Source: Spirochaetaceae bacterium (GTDB lineage Bacteria > Spirochaetota > Spirochaetia > SZUA-6 > Fen-1364). Taken from it: a DNA stretch of 5,231 nt. Location of the stretch: positions 5,489-10,719 of the forward strand of contig PLNO01000015.1 of the NCBI GenBank assembly GCA_003141795.1, written 5' to 3'. This document shows positions 1-5,231 of the stretch, piece by piece. Made by a program: the position numbers and the translations under genes. The notes below the pieces were generated by a model. That model did not search any database and was not told where the DNA came from. It saw only the letters and a program-made list of their open reading frames with translations. Numbering within the stretch: the stretch's first letter is position 1; every line of letters starts with the position of its first letter.

Positions 1-1000
1 CCACACCCTGCCGTCCCGCCCGGGCCGCGTTCAACGATTCCCAGCTGAAGGCGAGCTGCGTGCGGTAGTGCGCGCCCAGGCAGAAATAGCGGTAGTCCAG
101 GGGGTCGTAGCCTTTTTCGGTCAGGACGGAGAGGGTCATGAAATTGCCCGCTGACTTGGCCATTTTCTCCTGGCCCATGAGGAGGAACTCACCGTGCAGC
201 CAGTAGTTGACCCATTTGTGCTTCGTTGCCCCCTCGGACTGCGCGATCTCATTGGTGTGATGCACGGGGATGTGGTCGATGCCGCCGCAGTGGATGTCGA
301 AATGCTCGCCGAGGTACTTCATGGACATGGCGCTGCACTCGATGTGCCAGCCGGGGTAGCCGCGGCCCCACGGGGAGTCCCAGAGCATGGTCTGATGCTC
401 GAACTTCCCCTTGGTGAACCAGAGAGCGAAATCCGAGGGGTTCTTCTTGCCTTCGTCGACGGCGATGCGGGCGCCGACCTTCAGCTCCTGCTGACCCAGC
501 AGGGCGAGCTTTCCGTAATCGGGGTAGGTGCTGATGTCGAAATAGACGTTTCCGCCGGCGCTGTAGACGCATCCGTTCAGCTCCAGGCGCTGGATGAGGC
601 TGATCATCTCGGGGATATGCTCGGTGGCCTTGCAGACGATGGCGGGCATGGAACACCGCAGGAGCCTGAAATCCCGGAAGAAGGCTGATGTATAGAATTC
701 GGCGATCTCCCAGACCGTCTTTCCCTTCTCCCGCGCGCCCTTCAGCATCTTGTCCTCACCCTCGTCGGCGTCGCCGGTGAGGTGACCGACGTCGGTGACG
801 TTCATCACGTGACGGACCTGATAGCCGCTGTACTCGAGGGTCTTGCGGAGGATGTCCTCGAAGATGTAGGTGCGGAGGTTGCCGACGTGGGCGTAGTCGT
901 AGACGGTGAGGCCGCAGCAATACATGCCCACCTTCCCCGGCTCGATCGGGATGAAGGTCTGCATCTCGCGCCCCATCGTGTTCCAGAGTTTCAGCTCCAC
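1..1000 (-). CDS. cysS: Cysteinyl-tRNA synthetase, 3' end beyond the window
   Basis: Cytoplasmic class I aminoacyl-tRNA synthetase that activates cysteine with ATP and attaches it to tRNA-Cys. The 333 visible codons read without interruption and run off the left edge, so the C-terminal part (the family is usually about 460-500 residues) is missing. Visible landmarks are [15 protein letters not shown] at residues 27-41, containing the HIGH-type ATP motif as HVGN (38-41); [10 protein letters not shown] around 218-226; [10 protein letters not shown] around 247-256; and the KMSKS loop as KMAKS (279-283). The zinc ligands of the E. coli enzyme (Cys28, Cys209, His234, Glu238) correspond to Cys29, Cys222, His247 and Glu251, and the spacing among the last three is identical. 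The GTG start at 1000 is chosen because a perfect AGGAGG lies 7 bases upstream and translation then opens with the normal MELKLWNT-type N-terminus. It is divergent from murB. Identity is very secure. Confidence 0.97.
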   Translation of the reverse strand, partial: MELKLWNTMGREMQTFIPIEPGKVGMYCCGLTVYDYAHVGNLRTYIFEDILRKTLEYSGYQVRHVMNVTDVGHLTGDADEGEDKMLKGAREKGKTVWEIAEFYTSAFFRDFRLLRCSMPAIVCKATEHIPEMISLIQRLELNGCVYSAGGNVYFDISTYPDYGKLALLGQQELKVGARIAVDEGKKNPSDFALWFTKGKFEHQTMLWDSPWGRGYPGWHIECSAMSMKYLGEHFDIHCGGIDHIPVHHTNEIAQSEGATKHKWVNYWLHGEFLLMGQEKMAKSAGNFMTLSVLTEKGYDPLDYRYFCLGAHYRTQLAFSWESLNAARAGRQGV

Positions 1001-1007
1001 GAAGCCC

Positions 1008-1013
1008 CCTCCT
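1008..1013 (-). promoter_or_regulatory. Strong Shine-Dalgarno site of cysS
   Basis: On the minus strand this reads AGGAGG, inside the longer purine run GAGGAGGGGG, and ends 7 bases before the GTG start at 1000. It decides the cysS start. It also shows that this genome uses classical ribosome binding sites, which contrasts with the SD-less GTG starts of murB and the ABC gene. I could not assign a cysS promoter with confidence in the short upstream gap: the minus-strand TGTAAT at 1084-1079 is a fair -10, but the nearest TTGA-type hexamer is 20 bases away. Confidence 0.85.
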
Positions 1014-1040
1014 CGAGTGAGATTGCTTTTCCGGCGTCTG

Positions 1041-1069
1041 TAGACCGGCCCTTCCCTGCCCGTTACTAT
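1041..1069 (+). promoter_or_regulatory. Possible sigma70-type promoter of murB-pfkB
   Basis: TAGACC at 1041-1046 (4 of 6 matches to TTGACA) and TACTAT at 1064-1069 (4 of 6 matches to TATAAT) are separated by 17 bases. The match is modest. What makes it worth listing is its position: the -10-like hexamer ends 6 bases before the GTG at 1076, so transcription would begin at or next to the start codon and yield a leaderless mRNA. No Shine-Dalgarno sequence precedes that GTG. If the downstream ATG at 1103 is the true start, the message would instead have a leader of about 27 bases. Confidence 0.35.
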
Positions 1070-1075
1070 CTCGTC

Positions 1076-1999
1076 GTGATTACAGTACGGGAATTGGCCC
1101 GGATGATCAAGATCGACGGTGTTTTGAGGCCCGATGAACCGATGGCCGGGCACACGAGCTTCGCCCTCGGCGGTCCCGCGGACCTGTACGCCGCTGCACG
1201 CACCCCCGAGGATGCCGCGCAGGTCCTCGGCCTCTGTCTGCGGGAAGGCGTCCCCTGCTTCATCCTCGGCGGGGGGACGAACATCCTCGTCGCTGATCGT
1301 GGCATCCGGGGGGTTGTTCTCGACGTGTCCCGGCTGGACGGCGTGCGAACCGACGGTACCACCGTTACCGCGATGAGCGGGGCGCTCATATCAGGGGTCG
1401 CCGAAGAGGCGCTCGCCCACGGCCTCACGGGGATGGAGTTCGCCTATGCGCTGCCCGGCAGCGTTGGCGGCGCGGTCTGGATGAATGCCCGCTGCTACGA
1501 ACGGGAGATCAGCGATATCGTCGTGAACGTCGACTACATAGACGACGGATTGCAGCGGCACCAGTTGGGCATGACGGGAGCGGAGTGGGCGTACAAGAAG
1601 TCCCCCTTCCAGGAGATGAGATGCCTCATCCTCGAGGCGAGCTTCCGACTCTCCCCCGGCGACCCGGATACGATCAGGCCCCTCATGCAGGAGCACAAGC
1701 AGGACAGGGAGCGCAAGGGGCATTTCCTCTTCCCCTGCGCGGGGAGCGTATTCAAGAACAACCGCGCCTTCGGAGCTCCAACGGGAAAACTGGTGGATTC
1801 CCTCGGGCTGAAGGGCAGACGGATCGGGGGGGCGCAGGTCGCCCCCTTCCACGGCAACATCATCGTGAACACAGGAGGGGCCTCGGCGCGTGACGTTTTG
1901 TCCCTCATCGAGTTGCTTGAGGACGAAGTGCGGCAGCGTCTCGGCTTCACGCTGGAGCGTGAAGTGATTCTTGCCGGGGAGTGGGGCGAACAGTCATGA
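1076..1999 (+). CDS. murB: UDP-N-acetylenolpyruvoylglucosamine reductase (MurB)
   Basis: FAD- and NADPH-dependent cytoplasmic enzyme that reduces UDP-GlcNAc-enolpyruvate to UDP-N-acetylmuramate, the second committed step of peptidoglycan precursor synthesis. From GTG 1076 the product is 307 residues, normal for the shorter type II MurB. In order it shows [12 protein letters not shown] (about 24-35), [20 protein letters not shown] (about 63-82, FAD-binding domain), [31 protein letters not shown] where many relatives have YRx[10 protein letters not shown] with the expected proton-donor serine at 224, and the C-terminal LEREV with a conserved glutamate (probably 296). The start is uncertain. GTG 1076 gives [15 protein letters not shown] before the first conserved block, which fits family length; ATG 1103 is the alternative. 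The frame stays open upstream over cysS, but that part looks like an antisense shadow. The stop overlaps the next start in ATGA, so the two genes are coupled. Confidence 0.95.
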   Translation: MITVRELARMIKIDGVLRPDEPMAGHTSFALGGPADLYAAARTPEDAAQVLGLCLREGVPCFILGGGTNILVADRGIRGVVLDVSRLDGVRTDGTTVTAMSGALISGVAEEALAHGLTGMEFAYALPGSVGGAVWMNARCYEREISDIVVNVDYIDDGLQRHQLGMTGAEWAYKKSPFQEMRCLILEASFRLSPGDPDTIRPLMQEHKQDRERKGHFLFPCAGSVFKNNRAFGAPTGKLVDSLGLKGRRIGGAQVAPFHGNIIVNTGGASARDVLSLIELLEDEVRQRLGFTLEREVILAGEWGEQS

Positions 2000-2964
2000 T
2001 ACTCGGGGTCGGACAGAATCTCGCATGGCAGAAGCTCTGCTTTCTCCCCGCCCTGCTCCATGGTGAAGTGAACAGGGTCACGAAGGTCACTGCCTTCGCC
2101 AGCAGCAAGGGCCCGAACGTGGTGAGGGCCCTCTCCAGCCTCGGCGGCGCAGGAGAGACGTTCGGGTACGTCGGCGGAGAGACGGGGCGGCGCGTGACGG
2201 AGTATCTGGCCGCGGAGGGGCTCGCGTTCAGGCCCGTCACGATTGCCGGGGAGACGCGGACGTGCACCACGTACATCGAGCCGGACGGAACGTGCACGGA
2301 GCTCATCGAGCCGCCGCCCGCGGTGAGCGCCGCGGAGAGCGAGCTCATGGCCGCCTCGATCATCGGCCGGCTCGAAGCGGCACGCCTTCTCGTCATTTCC
2401 GGGACCGCGCTCAGCGGCGAATCGGAGGCCTGCTATGCGCGCCTCGTGCGCGCGGCGCACGAGCGGGGCATGCCGGTGCTCATGGATTCCGCGGGCACCG
2501 AGGCGCGCCGCGCCCTGGACGAACACCCCGACGTCGTGAAGGTGAACGCGGAGGAGCTCGGCCACCTCACCGGTGCGGACACGGGAGACCAGGCCGAGCG
2601 CGCGGCCGCATGCACGGGTCTCATGTCGCGCTACGGCATCCGATGGGTCCTCGTGAGCAGAGGGCGCGATGGGATCGAAGCGCACGGAGCAGGCGTCGCG
2701 CTGCATGCCGTGCCGCCCGTGATCAGCGTCGTCAACGCGATCGGCAGCGGAGATGCCGCAATGGCGGGGCTCGCGTGGACTCTCCATGAGTCCGCCGAGG
2801 GATGGAATGAGGTGTTCGCCTCACCCGCTGCGCTGAAAGAAGCGCTCCTGACGGCCACGGCAATGGGAACGGCGAACTGCCTCAACTTCCTCAACGGCAG
2901 GGTGGAACCGGATGATTACCGGCAGGCAAGGGCAAAGATCGTCATAACGCAGTTGGAATGCTGA
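1996..2964 (+). CDS. PfkB-family sugar or sugar-phosphate kinase, 1-phosphofructokinase-like, atypical
   Basis: Ribokinase/PfkB-fold cytoplasmic kinase of 322 residues, closest in architecture to the 1-phosphofructokinase / tagatose-6-phosphate kinase / Pfk-2 branch. ATG 1996 overlaps the murB stop (ATGA) with a GTGGGG purine run about 9 bases upstream; an in-frame GTG at 1981 would add five residues and is less likely. Family features retained are the Mg-associated NxxE motif (Asn184, Glu187 in VKVNAEELGHL), the anion hole and catalytic base as IGSGDAAMAG (Asp253), and a helix like that of Pfk-2 near TAMGTANCLN. The N-terminal substrate side is unusual: the NPxxD motif is replaced by QNLAWQK, so the sugar-binding aspartate is absent, and the glycine-rich GGKGxN is SSKGPN. 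The ATP side therefore looks intact while the substrate is unknown. Linkage to murB suggests, but does not show, a role in amino-sugar or cell-wall sugar metabolism. Confidence 0.87.
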   Translation: MILGVGQNLAWQKLCFLPALLHGEVNRVTKVTAFASSKGPNVVRALSSLGGAGETFGYVGGETGRRVTEYLAAEGLAFRPVTIAGETRTCTTYIEPDGTCTELIEPPPAVSAAESELMAASIIGRLEAARLLVISGTALSGESEACYARLVRAAHERGMPVLMDSAGTEARRALDEHPDVVKVNAEELGHLTGADTGDQAERAAACTGLMSRYGIRWVLVSRGRDGIEAHGAGVALHAVPPVISVVNAIGSGDAAMAGLAWTLHESAEGWNEVFASPAALKEALLTATAMGTANCLNFLNGRVEPDDYRQARAKIVITQLEC

Positions 2965-3109
2965 GACAAAGCTCGCGGTCGTCGGGGTGCTCCTGATCGT
3001 CATTCCCCTTCTGGTCGTCTCCTACTTTTCCATCAATAAATCGACGCAGGGGTTGAAAATGACGAACAAGCCGTCGACCCCGTTCGCCGCGCCCATCCGC
3101 TCGGCGTAG
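2958..3109 (+). pseudogene. Remnant of a methyl-accepting chemotaxis-type N-terminus
   Basis: The frame through GAG at 2963 reads ETKLAVVGVLLIVIPLLVV, then SYFSINKSTQGLKM, and ends at TAG 3107-3109. A short basic N-terminus, one long hydrophobic helix rich in V, L and I with an internal proline, and then a polar stretch with KSTQGL is the look of the first membrane helix and early periplasmic segment of chemoreceptors and related sensors. After about 33 residues the likeness stops, and 16 unremarkable residues follow. No ATG, GTG or TTG precedes the helix in this frame after the in-frame TAA at 2945-2947. ATG 2958, which overlaps the kinase stop, is one base out of frame, and a single inserted base after it would open the frame. 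I read it as a decayed, truncated gene. A small membrane peptide made by frameshifting or from an unusual start is the alternative. The rest of the 2965-3118 gap shows nothing else. Confidence 0.45.
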
Positions 3110-3118
3110 CACGGAGAT

Positions 3119-3147
3119 GTGGAGGATCCGTCCTACGGATCCTCCAC
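3119..3147. terminator. Perfect 12-bp inverted repeat at a convergent gene junction, possible bidirectional terminator
   Basis: GTGGAGGATCCG (3119-3130) and its exact complement CGGATCCTCCAC (3136-3147) flank the 5-base loop TCCTA. The stem is 12 bp with 8 G:C pairs. It lies where the murB-kinase transcript meets the barrel-protein transcript, the usual place for a shared terminator. No T-run follows the stem on either strand, so it is not a canonical intrinsic terminator; it may act with Rho or protect 3' ends. The minus-strand arm encodes the last four codons of the barrel gene (Val-Glu-Asp-Pro), and its TAG stop lies in the loop. Confidence 0.5.
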
Positions 3148-4455
3148 CCATGAGCGCGCACTCCACGAGAGGGTGCACGTGAGGCAGTCCCCGGGATCGG
3201 GGGGAGCGCTCAGAAGCGGCCAATGCTCGACGCCGGCTTTGACGGTGAGCGCGCCGCCCGCCAGGGACCAGCGGAGATTGGCCACGAGCGAGGCGCGTCG
3301 GTCAGTCGATTCCACACCATAAAATCCGGCATCCAGCCCGGCGCTGAAATGGAGCCCCGGCTTCGTGTCCGCGGTCAGGGAAATCCCGAGACCGTCCTCC
3401 GAGCATTCCATTCCGGCCTGCAGGTCGACCCTGCCCATGCGCGCCCGCACGGAGGCCGAGCACCGCGCTGATTCTTCCCGCCGCGCCCGCTCGTCCCAGC
3501 TGATGATCTTCTTTCCAGCAAGCTCGAGGCGGGTCGGGTTTTTTCCCGTGGCCGGATACCTGCGGCTCACGGAAAGCCCTATCGTCTGCCGTGTCGGCAA
3601 CGCGGCGCCCGGCGTGAACCCGACACGACCCACCGCATAGTCGTACGTGGCATCGACGGTGAGACCGTCCCCGCGCAGTGCAACGGCTCCTGAAACGAGG
3701 GCCGCCTCCGCGGAAACATCCCCCCGCGGCGTTCTGTAGCCAGGCCCTGCCGCGCCGAAGAGGAGGCCGAGATCGATCCCGTCCCCTTCCCCCGTGAAGA
3801 GGAGGTGGACAAAGAGGTCCGGCGCTACGCGCTCCCCCGCCGAGGCCCCCATGGTCATGGCAAGCGAGACCGCAGGGTCCGCGCGCGTGAACCGTGCGGC
3901 GGCGTCCAGAAGGGCGCCTCCGGGATAGGGGGCATGCGCGAGGTACCATTCGTCTCCGCTCGCCCCCGCCGGGGGCCGGGACAGGATGAGCAGGGATTCC
4001 ACCGCGGTGCCCGACGGGGCGGCAGCGCGAATGAAACAGCCGTATTCTTCACCTCCCGAGGCGAAAGGAATCGAGAAAAAACCCAGGGAGCCGGGCACGG
4101 GCGCGCAGAGAAAGCCGGCCGGGGAACCGGGCAGTGAGAGGTCCAGGCGAAGCCCCGTTGCCTCGAGAAAAACCGGACTACCCGCGCCGAAACCGAGCGG
4201 GTTGGCAGCCTCCCGCAGGAGCCCCGACGGCGTCAGGGGCCCGAAGCGCAACCACGGTGTCGTGAGCCCTGCCATGGTCCGCCCCTGGCCGTACTCCAGG
4301 AGGCTGAAGCGCATATCGGAGGCGGATATGCCGAGGCGCACGGCGGGCAGCTCACCGGCCTCCCAGCTCGTGGAGGTGGTGAGCTCCGTGCACCAGAGGG
4401 CACCGGGGAGGAAGGCGCCGATCAGCGTCGCGCAGAAAACCCTGAAGCCGAGCAC
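3133..4455 (-). CDS. Exported protein, probable outer-membrane beta-barrel, unknown function
   Basis: I do not recognise a named family. The 440-residue product begins MLGFRVFCATLIGAFLPGALWC, a signal peptide with one arginine and a hydrophobic core; the cleavage point is unclear, and ALWC is only a poor match to a lipobox. No later segment looks like a transmembrane helix. The C-terminal half has many short stretches of alternating hydrophobic and polar residues, typical of amphipathic beta-strands, for instance TVDATYDYAVGRVGF (266-280), RRASLVANLRW (386-396), ALTVKAGVEHW (402-412) and the last strand LTCTLSWSARSWV (425-437), with turns rich in Gly, Asp and Pro between them. This is the pattern of an outer-membrane barrel. 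The chain has eight cysteines (8, 22, 117, 140, 332, 351, 424, 427), many for such a protein. GTG 4455 is the first usable start after an upstream stop, with GTGGGG about 7 bases before it. It is divergent from the ABC gene and convergent with the kinase. Confidence 0.75.
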   Translation of the reverse strand: MLGFRVFCATLIGAFLPGALWCTELTTSTSWEAGELPAVRLGISASDMRFSLLEYGQGRTMAGLTTPWLRFGPLTPSGLLREAANPLGFGAGSPVFLEATGLRLDLSLPGSPAGFLCAPVPGSLGFFSIPFASGGEEYGCFIRAAAPSGTAVESLLILSRPPAGASGDEWYLAHAPYPGGALLDAAARFTRADPAVSLAMTMGASAGERVAPDLFVHLLFTGEGDGIDLGLLFGAAGPGYRTPRGDVSAEAALVSGAVALRGDGLTVDATYDYAVGRVGFTPGAALPTRQTIGLSVSRRYPATGKNPTRLELAGKKIISWDERARREESARCSASVRARMGRVDLQAGMECSEDGLGISLTADTKPGLHFSAGLDAGFYGVESTDRRASLVANLRWSLAGGALTVKAGVEHWPLLSAPPDPGDCLTCTLSWSARSWVEDP

Positions 4456-4494
4456 GGATGAACCCCACGGCAGAATGGGCCGATCTGCTTGCGC

Positions 4495-4524
4495 TTGATC
4501 GAGTGAAGGTTCGGGCCGTATAGT
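4495..4524 (+). promoter_or_regulatory. Sigma70-type promoter of the ABC transporter gene, possibly leaderless
   Basis: TTGATC at 4495-4500 (4 of 6 to TTGACA) and TATAGT at 4519-4524 (5 of 6 to TATAAT) are spaced 18 bases apart. The -10 hexamer ends 7 bases before the GTG at 4532, so the expected transcription start falls on or beside the start codon. The intervening TTTCTCC is pyrimidine-rich and has no Shine-Dalgarno sequence. The same TATA core read on the minus strand (TATACG) could serve the divergent barrel gene, but I see no well-spaced -35 for it. Confidence 0.55.
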
Positions 4525-4531
4525 TTTCTCC

Positions 4532-5231
4532 GTGATCGCAATAGAGAATCTGACGCGCAGCTACGGCTCCTTCGTCGCCGTGGACGGCCTGAGCCTGCAG
4601 GTCCCCGACGGCACGCTCTTCGGCCTGCTGGGACCGAACGGCGCGGGCAAGTCCACCACGGTAAAATGCATCTGCGGCCTGCTGCGGCCCACCAGCGGCA
4701 GGGTGCTCGTGGACGGGATCGATGTCGCGGAAAAGCCGCTGGAAGTGAAGGCGCTGCTCGGCTACGTCCCCGAGAGCCCGGTGCTGTTCAAGACGCTCAC
4801 CGGAAGGGAGCTTCTGACGCTCGTAGGGCGCCTGCACCGCATGGAGGAGTCCGATCTCGGGGAGAGGATCGGGGAGCTCCTGGCCTCGTTCGGCCTCGGG
4901 GAAAAGGCGAACGAGCAGATCCAGTCCTACTCCAAGGGCATGGGGCAGAAGCTGGCGATTGCGGCGGCCCTCCTCCCCAACCCCCGCGTCCTCGTCCTGG
5001 ACGAGGCCCTCAACGGCCTCGACGCCTCGGCCGCCGCGGTGCTGAAACGCCTCCTTCGCGGCCTGGCCGACGCGGGAAAGACGGTGATCTTCTGCTCCCA
5101 CATCCTCGAGGTCGTCGAGAGGCTGTGCGACGAGATCGCCGTCATCGCCCACGGGCGCATCCGGGCCCAGGGGAGCGTGGCGCGGATCATGACGGACGCC
5201 GGCGCGTCCACCCTTGAGCAGGCCTTCATCT
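4532..5231 (+). CDS. ABC transporter ATP-binding subunit, ABC-2 exporter type, 3' end beyond the window
   Basis: Cytoplasmic nucleotide-binding subunit that powers a membrane permease by ATP hydrolysis. All core motifs appear in the 233 codons present: the A-loop aromatic Tyr11 in NLTRSYGS, Walker A GPNGAGKST (34-42), a Q-loop region GYVPES in which Glu81 takes the usual Gln position, signature SKGMGQ (134-139, for the more common SGGMKQ), Walker B VLVLDE ending in Asp157 and catalytic Glu158, a D-loop in NGLD, and the switch His190 in FCSHILE. The glutamate Q-loop and SKGM signature are typical of the CcmA/NatA-like subunits of ABC-2 exporters for drugs, lipids, polysaccharides or gliding complexes. 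The substrate cannot be told, and the expected permease gene would lie to the right of the window. LEQAFI near the edge is the usual end of the ATPase domain. GTG 4532 is chosen because it begins the conserved first strand at once; it has no ribosome binding site. Confidence 0.93.
   Translation, partial: MIAIENLTRSYGSFVAVDGLSLQVPDGTLFGLLGPNGAGKSTTVKCICGLLRPTSGRVLVDGIDVAEKPLEVKALLGYVPESPVLFKTLTGRELLTLVGRLHRMEESDLGERIGELLASFGLGEKANEQIQSYSKGMGQKLAIAAALLPNPRVLVLDEALNGLDASAAAVLKRLLRGLADAGKTVIFCSHILEVVERLCDEIAVIAHGRIRAQGSVARIMTDAGASTLEQAFI

Noticed and set aside
194..688. Open plus-strand frame of 164 codons opposite cysS.
   Set aside because: Antisense shadow of the conserved cysS catalytic core; its Val/Asp/Ala-rich composition shows no domain.
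878..889. CysS has HVGN instead of HIGH and KMAKS instead of KMSKS.
   Set aside because: HIGN-type motifs are common in bacterial CysS, and both substitutions are conservative. The zinc ligands and their spacing are intact, so the enzyme should be ordinary.
782..1075. Upstream in-frame extension of murB by 98 codons.
   Set aside because: It runs antisense through the conserved start of cysS, including the [15 protein letters not shown] coding region, and adds length that MurB does not have.
1001..1075. Search for a riboswitch or T-box leader before cysS or murB.
   Set aside because: The gap is only 75 bases and has no T-box-like sequence, extended stem-loops or terminator, so there is no room for such an element.
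1534..2787. Open minus-strand frame of 417 codons opposite murB and the kinase gene.
   Set aside because: It is antisense to two well-supported genes, has no recognisable domain, and its composition (rich in Arg, His, Pro and Ala) is typical of the complement of GC-rich coding sequence.
3302..3949. A second minus-strand frame of 215 codons inside the barrel-protein gene.
   Set aside because: It has the Arg/Gly-rich composition of an out-of-frame reading and no signal peptide. The 440-codon frame has a signal peptide and strand periodicity.
4772..4774. Glutamate in place of glutamine in the Q-loop of the ABC ATPase.
   Set aside because: This substitution is common in ATPases of ABC-2 exporters, and Walker B Glu158 and His190 are present, so it does not suggest an inactive protein.
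4352..5152. Minus-strand open frame of 266 codons opposite the ABC gene and its promoter.
   Set aside because: Antisense to a gene with every ABC ATPase motif; no start signal and no recognisable domain.

Overview
The window is a compact, GC-rich (clearly above 60% by eye) bacterial chromosome segment. It holds five protein-coding genes, one short gene remnant, and intergenic gaps of under 200 bases. A probable outer-membrane beta-barrel protein and a peptidoglycan enzyme point to a diderm bacterium. The style of CysS and MurB (for example MNARCY and YKKSPFQ in MurB) recalls Spirochaetota, but this taxonomic guess comes from memory and is low confidence. There is no tRNA, rRNA, CRISPR array, insertion sequence or phage gene.

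Layout: (1) 1-1000, minus strand: cysS (cysteinyl-tRNA synthetase), cut by the left edge, with a perfect AGGAGG ribosome binding site. (2) 1001-1075: a short divergent gap. (3) 1076-2964, plus strand: murB followed by a PfkB-family sugar kinase gene, joined by a 4-base ATGA stop/start overlap, so almost certainly co-transcribed and translationally coupled. (4) 2958-3109, plus strand: a 49-codon frame without a usable start that encodes a chemoreceptor-like N-terminal membrane anchor, read as a gene remnant. (5) 3119-3147: a perfect 12-bp inverted repeat at the convergent boundary; the stop codon of the next gene lies in its loop. (6) 3133-4455, minus strand: a 440-residue exported protein, probably an outer-membrane beta-barrel. 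(7) 4456-4531: a divergent gap with a good sigma70-type promoter facing right. (8) 4532-5231, plus strand: an ABC transporter ATP-binding subunit, cut by the right edge.

How the genes relate: cysS and murB are housekeeping genes for translation and cell-wall precursor synthesis. The sugar kinase is tied to murB by gene order, but its substrate cannot be read from the sequence, and its usual sugar-binding motifs are altered. The barrel protein and the ABC gene are divergent neighbours without an obvious functional link. The points most worth a second look are the two GTG starts that lack a Shine-Dalgarno sequence and sit 6-7 bases behind a -10-like hexamer (candidate leaderless mRNAs), the atypical kinase, the chemoreceptor fragment, and the hairpin enclosing a stop codon. 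I see no convincing previously undescribed multi-gene system.
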